Source: Acetobacter ascendens | GTDB lineage: Bacteria; Pseudomonadota; Alphaproteobacteria; Acetobacterales; Acetobacteraceae | Assembly: GCF_001766235.1 (NCBI RefSeq) | Contig: NZ_CP015164.1 | Span: 2,445,001-2,509,000 of the forward strand | DNA length: 64,000 nt | Direction of reading: 5' to 3' | In this document: positions 55,092 through 63,662 of the stretch, one piece after another | Numbering within the stretch: position 1 is the stretch's first letter | How the letters are laid out: the number at the start of each line of letters is the position of its first letter | The notes under the pieces: model-generated | Seen by the model: the letters and a program-made list of their open reading frames with translations, nothing else | The model's database searches: none | What the model was told of the DNA's origin: nothing | Translations under genes and position numbers: made by a program

Positions 55092-56324
55092 ATGTCTGAT
55101 TTTCAGAGTGAAAATATTGAAAACAACAATGCAAAAAAGAAACTTTATCCATTCCAAAAGTTATCTTCTGCACAAGAATGTTTAAAGAAGGATATTCTTG
55201 AGTTTTGTAAAGATCATCAAAAAGATGAACATGCTATTTTTGTTATTGAAGGAGATGCCGGAACAGGAAAAAGCCTTGTTATAAATTCTATATTTAATGA
55301 TTTGCAGCGTATGTCTAGAAGCAACCCGAAAGGAGACTGTTTTTCTGGAAAAGAAAACTACCTTATTGTGAATCATCCTGAGATGATGAAGCTATATATA
55401 AATATATCGGAAGACTTTCCATACATCAGAAAAAAGGATTTTGAGCGTCCAACAACATTTATCAATAAAATGAATAAATTAAAAAAGAGAGCGGATGTTG
55501 TGCTGATTGACGAAGCGCATCTACTTTTAACACGTCCTGATAAATACAATAGATTTAACCAAAACAATCATCTTGAAGAGATTATAAGGCTTGCCCGTAT
55601 TGTTATTCTTGTTTTTGATGAAAATCAGGTTCTAAAATTTAAAAGTTACTGGAATAAAAATACACTTTCAAAAATATTAGAAGGATTTCCGGTTAAAACA
55701 TTCTATCTGACAGATCAATTTCGAATGCATGCAAACGCAGATGTTTTGGAATGGATAAAAAATTTCTGCTCAAAAAAAGTGACAACCTTCCCAAAAAAGC
55801 AGGATTTTGATTTCAGATATTTTGAAGATGCTCAAGCAATGTACGCGTTAATCAAACAGAAAAATAGCCAATGCGGATTGTCGCGCATCGTTGCAACTTA
55901 TGATTATCCTTACAGATTGGATGGCAAAGAGCACTTTATTGATGAAGGACGTTTTCATCTGCGGTGGGATCTTTCAAAACCGGATGAAAAATTGCCTTGG
56001 GCAGAACGGCCAGACACCATCAATGAAGTTGGATCTGTTTACACAGTGCAGGGGTTTGATCTGAACTATGTAGGCCTCATTCTAGGTCCATCCGTTATGT
56101 ACGATGTACAAGCAGATTGCTTGCGCTTAGACCCCTCGCGTTATGAAGATGGTGCAGCATTTGCGGGAAAGGATGGCTTGACGCAACCAGAACAAGTGAA
56201 GGAGCAAATTATGCTCAACGCCATGAATGTACTTATGACAAGGGCTGTTAAAGGGTTGTATCTTTATGCGCATGATCCCGCGTTAAAAAAGAAACTGCTG
56301 CAAGAACAAGCGTTACGCAGCTAA
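55092..56324 (+). CDS. DUF2075 / Schlafen-type SF1 helicase-like ATPase
   Basis: A 410-residue P-loop protein. Walker A is IEGDAGTGKSLVINS (near residue 53), Walker B VVLIDEAHLLLTRP (near residue 137). LTDQFRMH, SVYTVQGFDLNYVGLILG and NVLMTRAVKGLYLYAHD are helicase motifs IV-VI of superfamily 1, as in DUF2075 proteins and the Schlafen helicase domain. Nucleic-acid remodelling is likely; the partner is unknown. It is much richer in A+T and Lys/Asn than its neighbours, and nothing nearby is functionally related, so it was probably acquired by transfer. A defence role is conceivable but not shown. Confidence 0.8.
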   Translation: MSDFQSENIENNNAKKKLYPFQKLSSAQECLKKDILEFCKDHQKDEHAIFVIEGDAGTGKSLVINSIFNDLQRMSRSNPKGDCFSGKENYLIVNHPEMMKLYINISEDFPYIRKKDFERPTTFINKMNKLKKRADVVLIDEAHLLLTRPDKYNRFNQNNHLEEIIRLARIVILVFDENQVLKFKSYWNKNTLSKILEGFPVKTFYLTDQFRMHANADVLEWIKNFCSKKVTTFPKKQDFDFRYFEDAQAMYALIKQKNSQCGLSRIVATYDYPYRLDGKEHFIDEGRFHLRWDLSKPDEKLPWAERPDTINEVGSVYTVQGFDLNYVGLILGPSVMYDVQADCLRLDPSRYEDGAAFAGKDGLTQPEQVKEQIMLNAMNVLMTRAVKGLYLYAHDPALKKKLLQEQALRS

Positions 56325-56364
56325 GCCCTTCCTTTATTTTGGGTTATCTTATGTTGCATAACTG

Positions 56365-56406
56365 CATGGCAGATTTGCCAAACGGCAAGGGGAACATTCT
56401 GCCATG
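56365..56406. repeat. Nested inverted repeat downstream of the helicase-like gene
   Basis: CATGGCAGA (56365-56373) and TCTGCCATG (56398-56406) form a 9-bp pair enclosing a second hairpin, TTGCC/GGCAA (56375-56379 and 56384-56388). No T-run follows. Confidence 0.6.
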
Positions 56407-56428
56407 TAAAATTAAGGAAAGTTGATTA

Positions 56429-56469
56429 TTCAAAGAAAATTAACCTTAAGAGAACCGTTTTTCTTTGAA
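56429..56469. repeat. 11-bp perfect inverted repeat
   Basis: TTCAAAGAAAA (56429-56439) and TTTTCTTTGAA (56459-56469), separated by 19 bases. It lies about 80 bases before the NifU-like gene. It could be a protein-binding site, a transcription hairpin or the scar of a mobile element. Confidence 0.6.
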
Positions 56470-56551
56470 TACAGGACTTGTTTCGTACGCATTCTAATGC
56501 CAACTGAAAGGTAACAAGTTCTCTTTCCTCATTACTCAGGCTTAACTGGTC

Positions 56552-57112
56552 ATGTTCATAGAAACCGAAGGCACACCCAATCCTGCAACGCTCAAATTTT
56601 TGCCTGGGCAGGCTGTTATGGGAGATGCTGGTACCATTGATTTTATTGATGCTGATGCCGTAGCGGGCCGTTCTCCTTTGGCAGAGGCTTTGTTTGCACT
56701 TCCAGGTGTTTCTCGCGTGTTTTTGGGGAACGACTTTGTTTCTGTAACAAAAGCGGATTCCGAAGATTGGGAAGAATTGCGCCCTCAAATTCTGTCCACC
56801 CTCATGGATCATTTTGTAGCCGGGCACCCTGTGGTGGCAGAAGGCGTAGCTGTTACGGAAGATGCCACCGCGCCGGAAGACGAAGAAATTGTGACCCAGA
56901 TCAAAGAGCTGCTGGATACGCGTGTGCGCCCAGCCGTAGCAGGTGATGGCGGTGATATTGTTTTCCGTGGCTATCGCAACGGCATTGTGCGGTTGACCAT
57001 GCAGGGTGCCTGTTCAGGGTGTCCATCTTCTCGCGCAACGCTTAAGCATGGTGTGGAAAATATGCTGCGGCATTACGTGCCAGAAGTGGTTTCTGTCGAA
57101 CAGGTAGACTAA
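56552..57112 (+). CDS. NifU-like iron-sulfur scaffold protein (Nfu type)
   Basis: A 186-residue protein with the alphaproteobacterial Nfu layout: an N-terminal Nfu_N domain (MFIETEGTPNPATLKFLPGQ) and a C-terminal NifU domain from about residue 110 (IKELLDTRVRPAVAGDGGDIVFRGY). The cluster-binding CxxC is in GACSGCPSS near residue 154. It carries Fe-S clusters to apoproteins such as aconitase. A strong terminator follows, so it is monocistronic. Confidence 0.93.
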   Translation: MFIETEGTPNPATLKFLPGQAVMGDAGTIDFIDADAVAGRSPLAEALFALPGVSRVFLGNDFVSVTKADSEDWEELRPQILSTLMDHFVAGHPVVAEGVAVTEDATAPEDEEIVTQIKELLDTRVRPAVAGDGGDIVFRGYRNGIVRLTMQGACSGCPSSRATLKHGVENMLRHYVPEVVSVEQVD

Positions 57113-57118
57113 GTGCGG

Positions 57119-57177
57119 CACCTGTCTGCTTTTGTCGCGTCCCAAAGCGTGGCATAGAAAGCAGGCAGGTGTTTTTT
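57119..57177 (+). terminator. Rho-independent terminator of the NifU-like gene
   Basis: A 14-bp stem, CACCTGTCTGCTTT (57119-57132) with AAAGCAGGCAGGTG (57158-57171), one G-U pair, followed by six T. Confidence 0.85.
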
Positions 57178-57222
57178 ATGCCTGCCCTTTCAATGATAAA
57201 CGCAAGATAGGGCAAGATACAT

Positions 57223-57807
57223 ATGCTGGATGAAAACGGGCTGGATCTCCTTTTCAGAAAGGCGCGTACGCCCCTCCGCTGGACAACCCGCACAGTCGAA
57301 GAAAATTTGCTGCGCCAGCTTTATGATCTCACAAAAATGGGTCCTACATCCGGCAATTGCAGCCCAGCCCGGTTTGTTTTTATTACCGGTTCAGATGGGC
57401 GAGAGCGGTTGCGTCCCGCTTTGTCTGAGGGCAACGTTAATCGGGTAATGGGTGCGCCAGTTATTGCCATTGTTGCGCATGATCCGTTGTTTTTTGAGCA
57501 GTTGCCGCGTTTGTGCCCTCAAGAAAATTTGCGTTCGTGGTTTGCTTCAGATGTCGGATTGGCAGAAGAAACCGCCTTTCGGAACGGCACGTTGCAGGGA
57601 GCCTATATGATTATGGCTGCACGCGCCCTCGGTTTGGATGCTCTGCCAATTTCGGGGTTTGATCAAGCCTTGGTGGAAGATGCTTTTCTGGCTGAACAAG
57701 GATGGCGTGCAAACTTTTTACTGTGCTTAGGGTATGGAGATTTTGAAAACCAACTCCCACGTGCCCCTCGTTTAGTCTTTGAAGAAGCCTGCTGCGTGGT
57801 TTCATGA
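57223..57807 (+). CDS. RutE/HadB-like nitroreductase (malonic semialdehyde reductase family)
   Basis: A 194-residue flavin reductase: MGPTSGNCSPARFVFITG near residues 40-57, the TLQGAYMIMAARALGLDALPISGFD segment, then NFLLCLGYGD. This matches the RutE/HadB branch of the nitroreductase family, which reduces malonic semialdehyde or related 3-oxo acids. No rut pyrimidine-degradation genes are nearby, so the substrate may differ. Its stop overlaps the tsaB start. Confidence 0.87.
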   Translation: MLDENGLDLLFRKARTPLRWTTRTVEENLLRQLYDLTKMGPTSGNCSPARFVFITGSDGRERLRPALSEGNVNRVMGAPVIAIVAHDPLFFEQLPRLCPQENLRSWFASDVGLAEETAFRNGTLQGAYMIMAARALGLDALPISGFDQALVEDAFLAEQGWRANFLLCLGYGDFENQLPRAPRLVFEEACCVVS

Positions 57808-58496
57808 TGGTGCAGCGTATTCTGATTTTGGATGGTAGCCCGGCAGGAGAATCTGCTTGCGGGATGGCTGCATGTGTTCTGGCCGAAGGTGATAAACTTT
57901 CCGTGCTGGATGCTGAGGTCGTGGCTGGTAAGCAGGCAGCAGAAGGCATTAACCTTCTTGCTGATAGGGTTTTACAAAAAGCCGGATGGGGCGCAGGAAC
58001 CGGCATACAGCCAGATCTTGTTGCCGTGGTTGTTGGTCCGGGGTCTTTTACTGGCCTGCGTGCATCTTGCGCTGTGGCTGCCGGGTTTGCTCTGGGGGCT
58101 GGCAGCCCATTGGTAGGCGTAACACGAGCAGAAGCTCTGGCACCTGCTTTGGATAAAGAATTGCAGCACCATCCAGAGTTAGAAGGGTGGCTAGTGGTTA
58201 CACCGGCGCGTCGGGGCCGAGTATTTGTTGAAGATGCTCAACACGTCCGTGCAGCCATGATAGCCAATTGGCAGCCACCAGAAGGAAGTTGGTTGGTGGC
58301 GGGTGATGCTAGGGAGGCTCTTTCTTTTGCACATGCTGTTCACTGTCCATTACATATGCCAACACCAGAGCAAATTGCGGCTGCAGCGTTAAAGCGTCAA
58401 ATGGGAAAGCTTTCTCCGCGAGATCCTGTTCCGCTGTATGTCGATCCGCCAGAAGCCAAATTACCGGCAGATGGTTTGCGGGCTCAACCTGTTTGA
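57804..58496 (+). CDS. tsaB: tRNA t6A biosynthesis protein TsaB
   Basis: A 230-residue ASKHA-fold protein that partners TsaD in forming N6-threonylcarbamoyl-adenosine at tRNA position 37. The start ILILDGSPAGESACG and the signature VVVGPGSFTGLRASCAVAAGFALG near residue 75 are diagnostic. It begins at ATG 57804 (second ATG 57807), overlapping the nitroreductase stop. It also overlaps rimI, the usual tsaB-rimI pair. Confidence 0.94.
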   Translation: MMVQRILILDGSPAGESACGMAACVLAEGDKLSVLDAEVVAGKQAAEGINLLADRVLQKAGWGAGTGIQPDLVAVVVGPGSFTGLRASCAVAAGFALGAGSPLVGVTRAEALAPALDKELQHHPELEGWLVVTPARRGRVFVEDAQHVRAAMIANWQPPEGSWLVAGDAREALSFAHAVHCPLHMPTPEQIAAAALKRQMGKLSPRDPVPLYVDPPEAKLPADGLRAQPV

Positions 58497-58951
58497 CTGT
58501 GCATGTGCAGGAAGTGGGTATTGCATATGCGCCGTTATTGGCCAGCATGCATACGCAATGCTTCAATACCGGTGCTCAGTGGGATCAAACAGCCATAACG
58601 GCTTTGCTATCATCTCCGGGTGTGTATGCAGGCATTGTTATAATGGAAAGTCACCCCGCTGGTTTTATCATATTACGAAGTGTGGTGGATGAAGCAGAAA
58701 TTTTAACAGTCTGCATATTGCCAGAGTATAGAAAGCGCGGTTTGGCACAACGTTTGCTGGCATGGTGTGCTCAGGTTGCGCAACATAAAGGGGCGCAAAC
58801 CCTGTTTTTGGAAGTTTCGATAAATAATCAATCTGCCAGAACCCTTTATGAAAAACAGGGTTTTAAAAAGTTGGGTTTGCGCAAAAAGTATTATGAAGAT
58901 GGATCGGATGCCTTGGTTTTGGGTCGAGCCTGCCAAGCAGCAAGCCCTTAG
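58493..58951 (+). CDS. rimI: RimI-like ribosomal protein N-acetyltransferase
   Basis: A 152-residue GNAT protein: DEAEILTVCILPEYRKRGLAQRLL carries the acetyl-CoA loop near residue 80, and LFLEVSINNQSARTLYEKQGFKKLG is the RimI-type end with the catalytic Tyr region. It likely acetylates the N-terminus of protein S18 or others. The frame overlaps tsaB; start is TTG 58493 or GTG 58499, neither with a clear ribosome-binding site, so coupling is likely. Confidence 0.9.
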   Translation: MTVHVQEVGIAYAPLLASMHTQCFNTGAQWDQTAITALLSSPGVYAGIVIMESHPAGFIILRSVVDEAEILTVCILPEYRKRGLAQRLLAWCAQVAQHKGAQTLFLEVSINNQSARTLYEKQGFKKLGLRKKYYEDGSDALVLGRACQAASP

Positions 58952-59001
58952 CCAAACAGAAATAGGTCTGCATAGCCAAGGGCTGTAAATTTAAAGGCTG
59001 T

Positions 59002-60270
59002 TTAAAGGGCGCGGTTACCGATATCTGTGCGCCATGTAGCACCATCCCATGAAATAGCCTTAACGCCTTCGTAAGCGCGTTCCTGTGCCTGTTTTACGGT
59101 GTCTCCCAATGCGCAAACAACCAGCACGCGGCCTCCGGCTACAACAAGTTCCCCTGCTGCATTCAGCTTGGTGCCAGCTTGGAAAACCTGCACATCAGGC
59201 AACTGGGTGGCATTTTCAATGCCGGAAATTACAGCACCTTTTTCAGGTGTGCCGGGATAGCCACGAGCAGCCATCACAACGCAAACAGATGCTTGATCGG
59301 AAAATGAGACTGGTGCAGTATCCAGCCGATCTTCTGCAAGAGCCTTAAGGGCGGGAAGAAGATCTGAAGCAAGCCGTGGCAGCAGGGCTTCTGCTTCCGG
59401 ATCACCGAATCTTACGTTGTATTCGATCAACTGTGGGCCACTATCTGTCAACATCAGGCCGGCGAAAATAACACCCCGGAAAGGTGTGCCACGGCGCACC
59501 ATCTCCTTCAGCATGGGGCGTACCAGCAGATCGAGAGCAGCTTCCTGTTCTGCCCGACCAAAACCTTTTGGAGGGGAAACAGCTCCCATTCCGCCGGTAT
59601 TGGGGCCGGTATCTCCATCTCCAATACGCTTGTGGTCTTGGGCAGCGCCAATCAGCGTTGCTGTTTCCCCTGCGCAGAACGCAAAAAGTGAGACTTCTTC
59701 ACCGACCAGGCAATCTTCAATCACCACGCAACGGCCTGCATCACCAAGTAAGCCACCGGCCATCATGTCTTGCACAGCGCTTTCAGCTTCAGCCAATGTG
59801 GTGGCTACCACAACGCCTTTTCCGGCCGCCAGACCATCGGCCTTGATAACAATGGGCGCACCTTTTTCACGCACATAGGTCAAGGCGGCGTTTACGTCTG
59901 TAAACCGCTCTGCCTGTGCTGTGGGAATGTTGGCGGCGTAGCAGATTTCCTTGGTAAAGCTTTTGCTGCCTTCAAGCCGGGCAGCGGCCTGCGTGGGGCC
60001 CGCACAGGCCAGCTTGGCACGGGCACAGGCATCGGCTAGCCCAGCCACCAATGGGGCTTCTGGTCCGGGAATAACCAGATCGACTTTTTGTTCCAGAGCA
60101 AACTGCACAAGTGCAGGAACATCTTGCGCGCCAATGGGCACATTTACGCCAAGTTCCGCTGTGCCGGGGTTGCCGGGTGCGATAAACAGGGCTGAAAGTT
60201 CCGGAGAACGGGCAAGTGTTGCGGCCAGCGCATGCTCCCTGCCGCCAGATCCAACCAGAAGTACCCGCAT
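59002..60270 (-). CDS. purD: Phosphoribosylamine-glycine ligase
   Basis: A 422-residue ATP-grasp enzyme of purine synthesis (GAR synthetase). The N-terminus MRVLLVGSGGREHALAATLA, the ATP-grasp APIVIKADGLAAGKGVVVA near residue 140, and the signature RFGDPEAEALLPRL near residue 285 are all typical. The ATG at 60270 follows AGGAG at seven bases; a frame extension to 60285 lacks support. It is convergent with rimI. Confidence 0.95.
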   Translation of the reverse strand: MRVLLVGSGGREHALAATLARSPELSALFIAPGNPGTAELGVNVPIGAQDVPALVQFALEQKVDLVIPGPEAPLVAGLADACARAKLACAGPTQAAARLEGSKSFTKEICYAANIPTAQAERFTDVNAALTYVREKGAPIVIKADGLAAGKGVVVATTLAEAESAVQDMMAGGLLGDAGRCVVIEDCLVGEEVSLFAFCAGETATLIGAAQDHKRIGDGDTGPNTGGMGAVSPPKGFGRAEQEAALDLLVRPMLKEMVRRGTPFRGVIFAGLMLTDSGPQLIEYNVRFGDPEAEALLPRLASDLLPALKALAEDRLDTAPVSFSDQASVCVVMAARGYPGTPEKGAVISGIENATQLPDVQVFQAGTKLNAAGELVVAGGRVLVVCALGDTVKQAQERAYEGVKAISWDGATWRTDIGNRAL

Positions 60271-60336
60271 TGTTTTCTCCTGCATCTTGATGTTCTGCTC
60301 TTTTCAGGGCGAGCGTCTGTAGCATAGGTTAGCCGC

Positions 60337-61791
60337 ATGACCGAACAGTTTGACATTCCATCGGCCAGCAACAATGTGCCGGAATTTACCGTTTCAGAAA
60401 TTTCGGGGGCGATCCGGCGCACGCTGGAGGGCACGTTCAGCCGTGTGCGTGTGCGTGGCGAAATTACGGAGCTTAAGCGCTATCCCTCCGGCCATGTGTA
60501 TTTTTCGCTCAAAGATGAGCGGGGAAAAATTTCTGGTGTGGTATGGCGCGGTTCGGTTTCTCGCCTTGGTCTGGTACCAGAAAACGGGGTGGAGATTATC
60601 GCCACCGGCAAAATTTCAGCTTATGGTGAGCGTTCGAGCTATCAGCTTGTTGTAGAGCGGATGGAATATGCGGGCGAAGGCGCTTTGCTGGCCCGTATTG
60701 AACGTTTGCGCATCAGGCTGGCGGAAGAAGGGCTGTTTGATACAGCCCGTAAAAAAGCCATCCCGCTTTTGCCGCGCGTGATCGGGGTGGTAACATCACC
60801 GCAAGGTGCCGTGCTGCATGATATCTGCACAACCTTGCAAAGGCGTTTCCCGCGGCCTGTGATTGTCTGGCCCGTACCCGTACAGGGTGAAGGGGCAGCA
60901 GCCCGCATTGCAGCGGCTATTGATGGTTTTTCTCAGCTTGATGGCCAAGGCGCAGTGCCACGGCCAGATGTGCTGATTGTGGCGCGTGGCGGCGGATCAT
61001 TAGAAGACCTGATGGCTTTTAATGATGAAGCCGTGGTACGAGCTGCGGCTGCGTGCACAATCCCGCTGATTTCTGCCGTAGGGCACGAAACAGATACAAC
61101 CCTGATTGATTTTGCATCAGACAGGCGCGCGCCAACACCAACAGCCGCGGCAGAAATGGCCGTGCCAGTGCGCACGGAACTTCTGGCAGATATAGAACAT
61201 CGCAACGCGCGTGCACTGGGTGCGCTTTCTCGCCTGCTGCAAACCGCACGCTTAAGGCTGGATCGTGCATCTTCTGCCATGCCGGATCTGCCAAGCCTGT
61301 TGCAGACAGCGCGTATGCAGTTGGATGACAGAGGCCGACGATTAGATGTTGCCCTGCCCGCTTTGGTGCAGCGGCGGAAAGCCGATCTGGTTGCTATTGA
61401 ACGCCATATGCCTGCGGTTGAAACCTTATTGGCAGGGCGGCGCACCCGTTTGGCGGTGCTGGCAAACATGTTGCAGGCCAGTATGGCGCATACTTTCCAA
61501 AAGCAGGATGCCCGGTTGGGTCGTCTACGGATATCTCCAGCTCCATTGCAGGCATTGGTGCGGGAAAGGCGGACAGCTCTTGCAGGTATTGCTGGGCAGT
61601 TGGAAGCTGTTTCTCCCCGCGCTGTGTTGGCCCGTGGGTATGCACTTGTTACGGCGGAGGGGCGGCCAGTTACCAGTGTTGAACAATTACGTGATGGCGA
61701 ACGTGTAGAACTGACATTCGGTGATGGTGCCCGCCCGGCTGTGATTGGCGATGGCACGCGTCAACCCAAGCAAGGCGTGCTGGAGCTGTAA
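60337..61791 (+). CDS. xseA: Exodeoxyribonuclease VII large subunit
   Basis: A 484-residue nuclease subunit. The N-terminal OB-fold (residues 14-110: [38 protein letters not shown] in parts) is followed by the catalytic domain with [32 protein letters not shown] and [27 protein letters not shown] in parts. A long coiled-coil C-terminal region ends in [13 protein letters not shown]. It degrades single-stranded DNA in repair with XseB, which is not in the window. Confidence 0.95.
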   Translation: MTEQFDIPSASNNVPEFTVSEISGAIRRTLEGTFSRVRVRGEITELKRYPSGHVYFSLKDERGKISGVVWRGSVSRLGLVPENGVEIIATGKISAYGERSSYQLVVERMEYAGEGALLARIERLRIRLAEEGLFDTARKKAIPLLPRVIGVVTSPQGAVLHDICTTLQRRFPRPVIVWPVPVQGEGAAARIAAAIDGFSQLDGQGAVPRPDVLIVARGGGSLEDLMAFNDEAVVRAAAACTIPLISAVGHETDTTLIDFASDRRAPTPTAAAEMAVPVRTELLADIEHRNARALGALSRLLQTARLRLDRASSAMPDLPSLLQTARMQLDDRGRRLDVALPALVQRRKADLVAIERHMPAVETLLAGRRTRLAVLANMLQASMAHTFQKQDARLGRLRISPAPLQALVRERRTALAGIAGQLEAVSPRAVLARGYALVTAEGRPVTSVEQLRDGERVELTFGDGARPAVIGDGTRQPKQGVLEL

Positions 61792-61845
61792 CACGCCGAG
61801 TTGAGCTGCAACGCCAATCAGGTTTATGATCTGCCAATATAAATC

Positions 61846-61867
61846 ACGCGGGCGGAGGGGCCCGCGT
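61846..61867. terminator. GC-rich hairpin after xseA
   Basis: ACGCGGGC (61846-61853) and GCCCGCGT (61860-61867) form a perfect 8-bp stem. Only TTGT follows, so termination would be weak, or it is part of the lipoprotein leader. Confidence 0.4.
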
Positions 61868-61888
61868 TGTCAGGAAAGAAGAAAGCGC

Positions 61889-62230
61889 ATGTCCATCCGT
61901 TTTTCTGTTGGTGTTGTCAGCCTGTGTTTGGCGGGAGGGCTGCTGGCAGGGTGTGCGCCTCAGCAGGGACATCGCATTCCCCCGCAAAGCTTTGCTCCGG
62001 GCCTGACAACAGAGCCATCTGCAACGAATGATAGCCATTTGACCAATGACCCTTCCGCACCGCTGAACACACCACTGTGCGGAACCGCTGCGCGTGAAAA
62101 TATGGCGATGGGTGTGCAAAATTACCCGCAACCGCTTTCTTCTGGCAATTCTTGCGTGCAGAATGCATGCTTTGATACCCAGACAGGCACCTATATTGCC
62201 TCTGACGGTACAAAAAGAGTGTGCCGATAA
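61889..62230 (+). CDS. Small lipoprotein, unknown
   Basis: A 113-residue protein with a lipobox LLAGC (Cys near residue 22). The mature part is polar, Ser/Thr/Pro/Asn-rich, with four further Cys (PLCGTAAREN, SCVQNACF, RVCR) that may form disulfides. A short conserved-looking end YIASDGTKRVCR follows. The ATG at 61889 has AGGAAAG upstream; the frame opens 21 codons earlier without support. Function unknown. Confidence 0.75.
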   Translation: MSIRFSVGVVSLCLAGGLLAGCAPQQGHRIPPQSFAPGLTTEPSATNDSHLTNDPSAPLNTPLCGTAARENMAMGVQNYPQPLSSGNSCVQNACFDTQTGTYIASDGTKRVCR

Positions 62231-62285
62231 AGCATGCATGCCTCTTTTCCCGGCGGCAATTTGCTGATAGGAAAAGGGCCACGCT

Positions 62286-62372
62286 GCGAGAGTGACGGAA
62301 TTGGTAGACGTAGTCGACTCAAAATCGACCGCCCGAAAGGGCTTAGGGGTTCGAGTCCCCTCTCTCGCACCA
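62286..62372 (+). tRNA. tRNA-Leu (anticodon CAA)
   Basis: An 87-base type II tRNA with a variable arm. GCGAGAG pairs with CTCTCGC. Loop CTCAAAA (anticodon 62320-62322) lies in stem GTCGA/TCGAC, and the T-arm has GGTTCGAGTCC. Discriminator A and an encoded CCA follow. Confidence 0.95.
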
Positions 62373-62403
62373 GATTTCTTCTCCCCCTATTCTGGCCAAG
62401 GTT

Positions 62404-63579
62404 ATGACAGCCGCTTCCTTATCCGTTCTTCCTCGTCCGGCCAGCCGTCCCCTTAATCCGTGCTTTTCTTCTGGCCCGTGCGCAAAGCGGCCGGGTTGGA
62501 ATGTATCGGCGCTGGCAAATGCGTTGGTGGGGCGCTCGCATCGCTCAGCAGAAGGGCGTGCACGGCTGAAAGAAGTTATTGACCGTTCCTGTGCCATTTT
62601 GGGCGTACCAGAAGGTTGGCGTGTAGGTATCGTGCCTGCTTCTGATACCGGTGCGGTGGAAATGGCCTTGTGGTCCATGTTGGGGGAACGCCCGGTAGAT
62701 GTGCTGGCGTTTGAAAGTTTCTCAGCACTATGGGCGCAAGATATTGTCACTCAGCTTAAGCTGGAAAACACACGGGTTCTGAAAGCCGAATACGGCAGCC
62801 TGCCAGATATGGCGCAGGTTGATTGGAACCATGATGTGGTGCTGGCATGGAATGGCACCACCTCTGGCGTGCGTATTCCCTCAGCAGATACCATTCCAGC
62901 ACAGCATGAGGGGCTGGTGATCTGTGATGCCACCTCTGCTGCGTTTGCAATGGATCTGCCGTGGGATCGGCTGGATGTGGTGACATGGTCTTGGCAGAAA
63001 GCTTTGGGGAGTGAAGCCGCCCACGGCATGATCGCCCTTTCTCCCAAGGCTGTGCAGCGGTTGGAAAGTTTTCAGGCACCACGTCCTCTGCCCAAAATCT
63101 TCCGCATGACCAACAAGGGTGCTTTGATTGAAGGTATCTTCCGGGGAGATACCATTAACACGCCTTCCATGCTGTGCGTGGAAGATGCGCTAGATAGCCT
63201 GAAATGGGCCGAAGGTGCTGGCGGTTTGGAAGGGCTGAAAGCGCGCAGCCAAGCCAATCTGGCTGAAGTAACCATGTGGGTGGAAAAAACGGACTGGGTA
63301 GAGTTTCTGGCTCAGAAGCGTGAAGAACGTTCCTCTACAGCTATCTGCCTGCGTATTGTGGCTCCGTGGTTCTTGGCCCTTGAGCGCGAAGGTCAGACCA
63401 AAACAGTCAAGAAGATGCTGGCCATTTTGGCAGAAGAAGGCATTGGGTTTGATCTGGCCAGTTACCGTGATGCCCCTGCGGGCCTGCGTATCTGGGGTGG
63501 TGCTACGGTAGAAGCAGCAGATGTGCGCGCCTTACTGCCTTGGCTGGATTGGGCTTTTGCGCAGGTCGCACCGCAGTAA
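62404..63579 (+). CDS. serC: Phosphoserine aminotransferase
   Basis: A 391-residue PLP enzyme converting 3-phosphohydroxypyruvate to phosphoserine. It belongs to the alphaproteobacterial/Methanosarcina-type branch: [15 protein letters not shown] near residue 18, the substrate loop [14 protein letters not shown], and the PLP lysine in [16 protein letters not shown] near residue 198. [12 protein letters not shown] is the other conserved loop. SerA often follows in alphaproteobacteria, but here a terminator and an opposing gene follow. Confidence 0.93.
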   Translation: MTAASLSVLPRPASRPLNPCFSSGPCAKRPGWNVSALANALVGRSHRSAEGRARLKEVIDRSCAILGVPEGWRVGIVPASDTGAVEMALWSMLGERPVDVLAFESFSALWAQDIVTQLKLENTRVLKAEYGSLPDMAQVDWNHDVVLAWNGTTSGVRIPSADTIPAQHEGLVICDATSAAFAMDLPWDRLDVVTWSWQKALGSEAAHGMIALSPKAVQRLESFQAPRPLPKIFRMTNKGALIEGIFRGDTINTPSMLCVEDALDSLKWAEGAGGLEGLKARSQANLAEVTMWVEKTDWVEFLAQKREERSSTAICLRIVAPWFLALEREGQTKTVKKMLAILAEEGIGFDLASYRDAPAGLRIWGGATVEAADVRALLPWLDWAFAQVAPQ

Positions 63580-63606
63580 TTAAAAATTTTTACCGTTACA
63601 CAGTAT

Positions 63607-63643
63607 AAAAAAGGCGGAGGGGAATTTCCCTCCGCCTTTTTTG
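63607..63643. terminator. Bidirectional terminator
   Basis: AAGGCGGAGGG and CCCTCCGCCTT flank a short loop, with A- and T-runs on both sides, between convergent serC and the aldehyde dehydrogenase gene. Confidence 0.88.
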
Positions 63644-63662
63644 TTGGATTGAACCGCGCCTA

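Noticed and set aside
61019-61757. Long minus-strand frames opposite xseA
   Set aside because: xseA is complete with all motifs; the antisense frames come from its codon bias.
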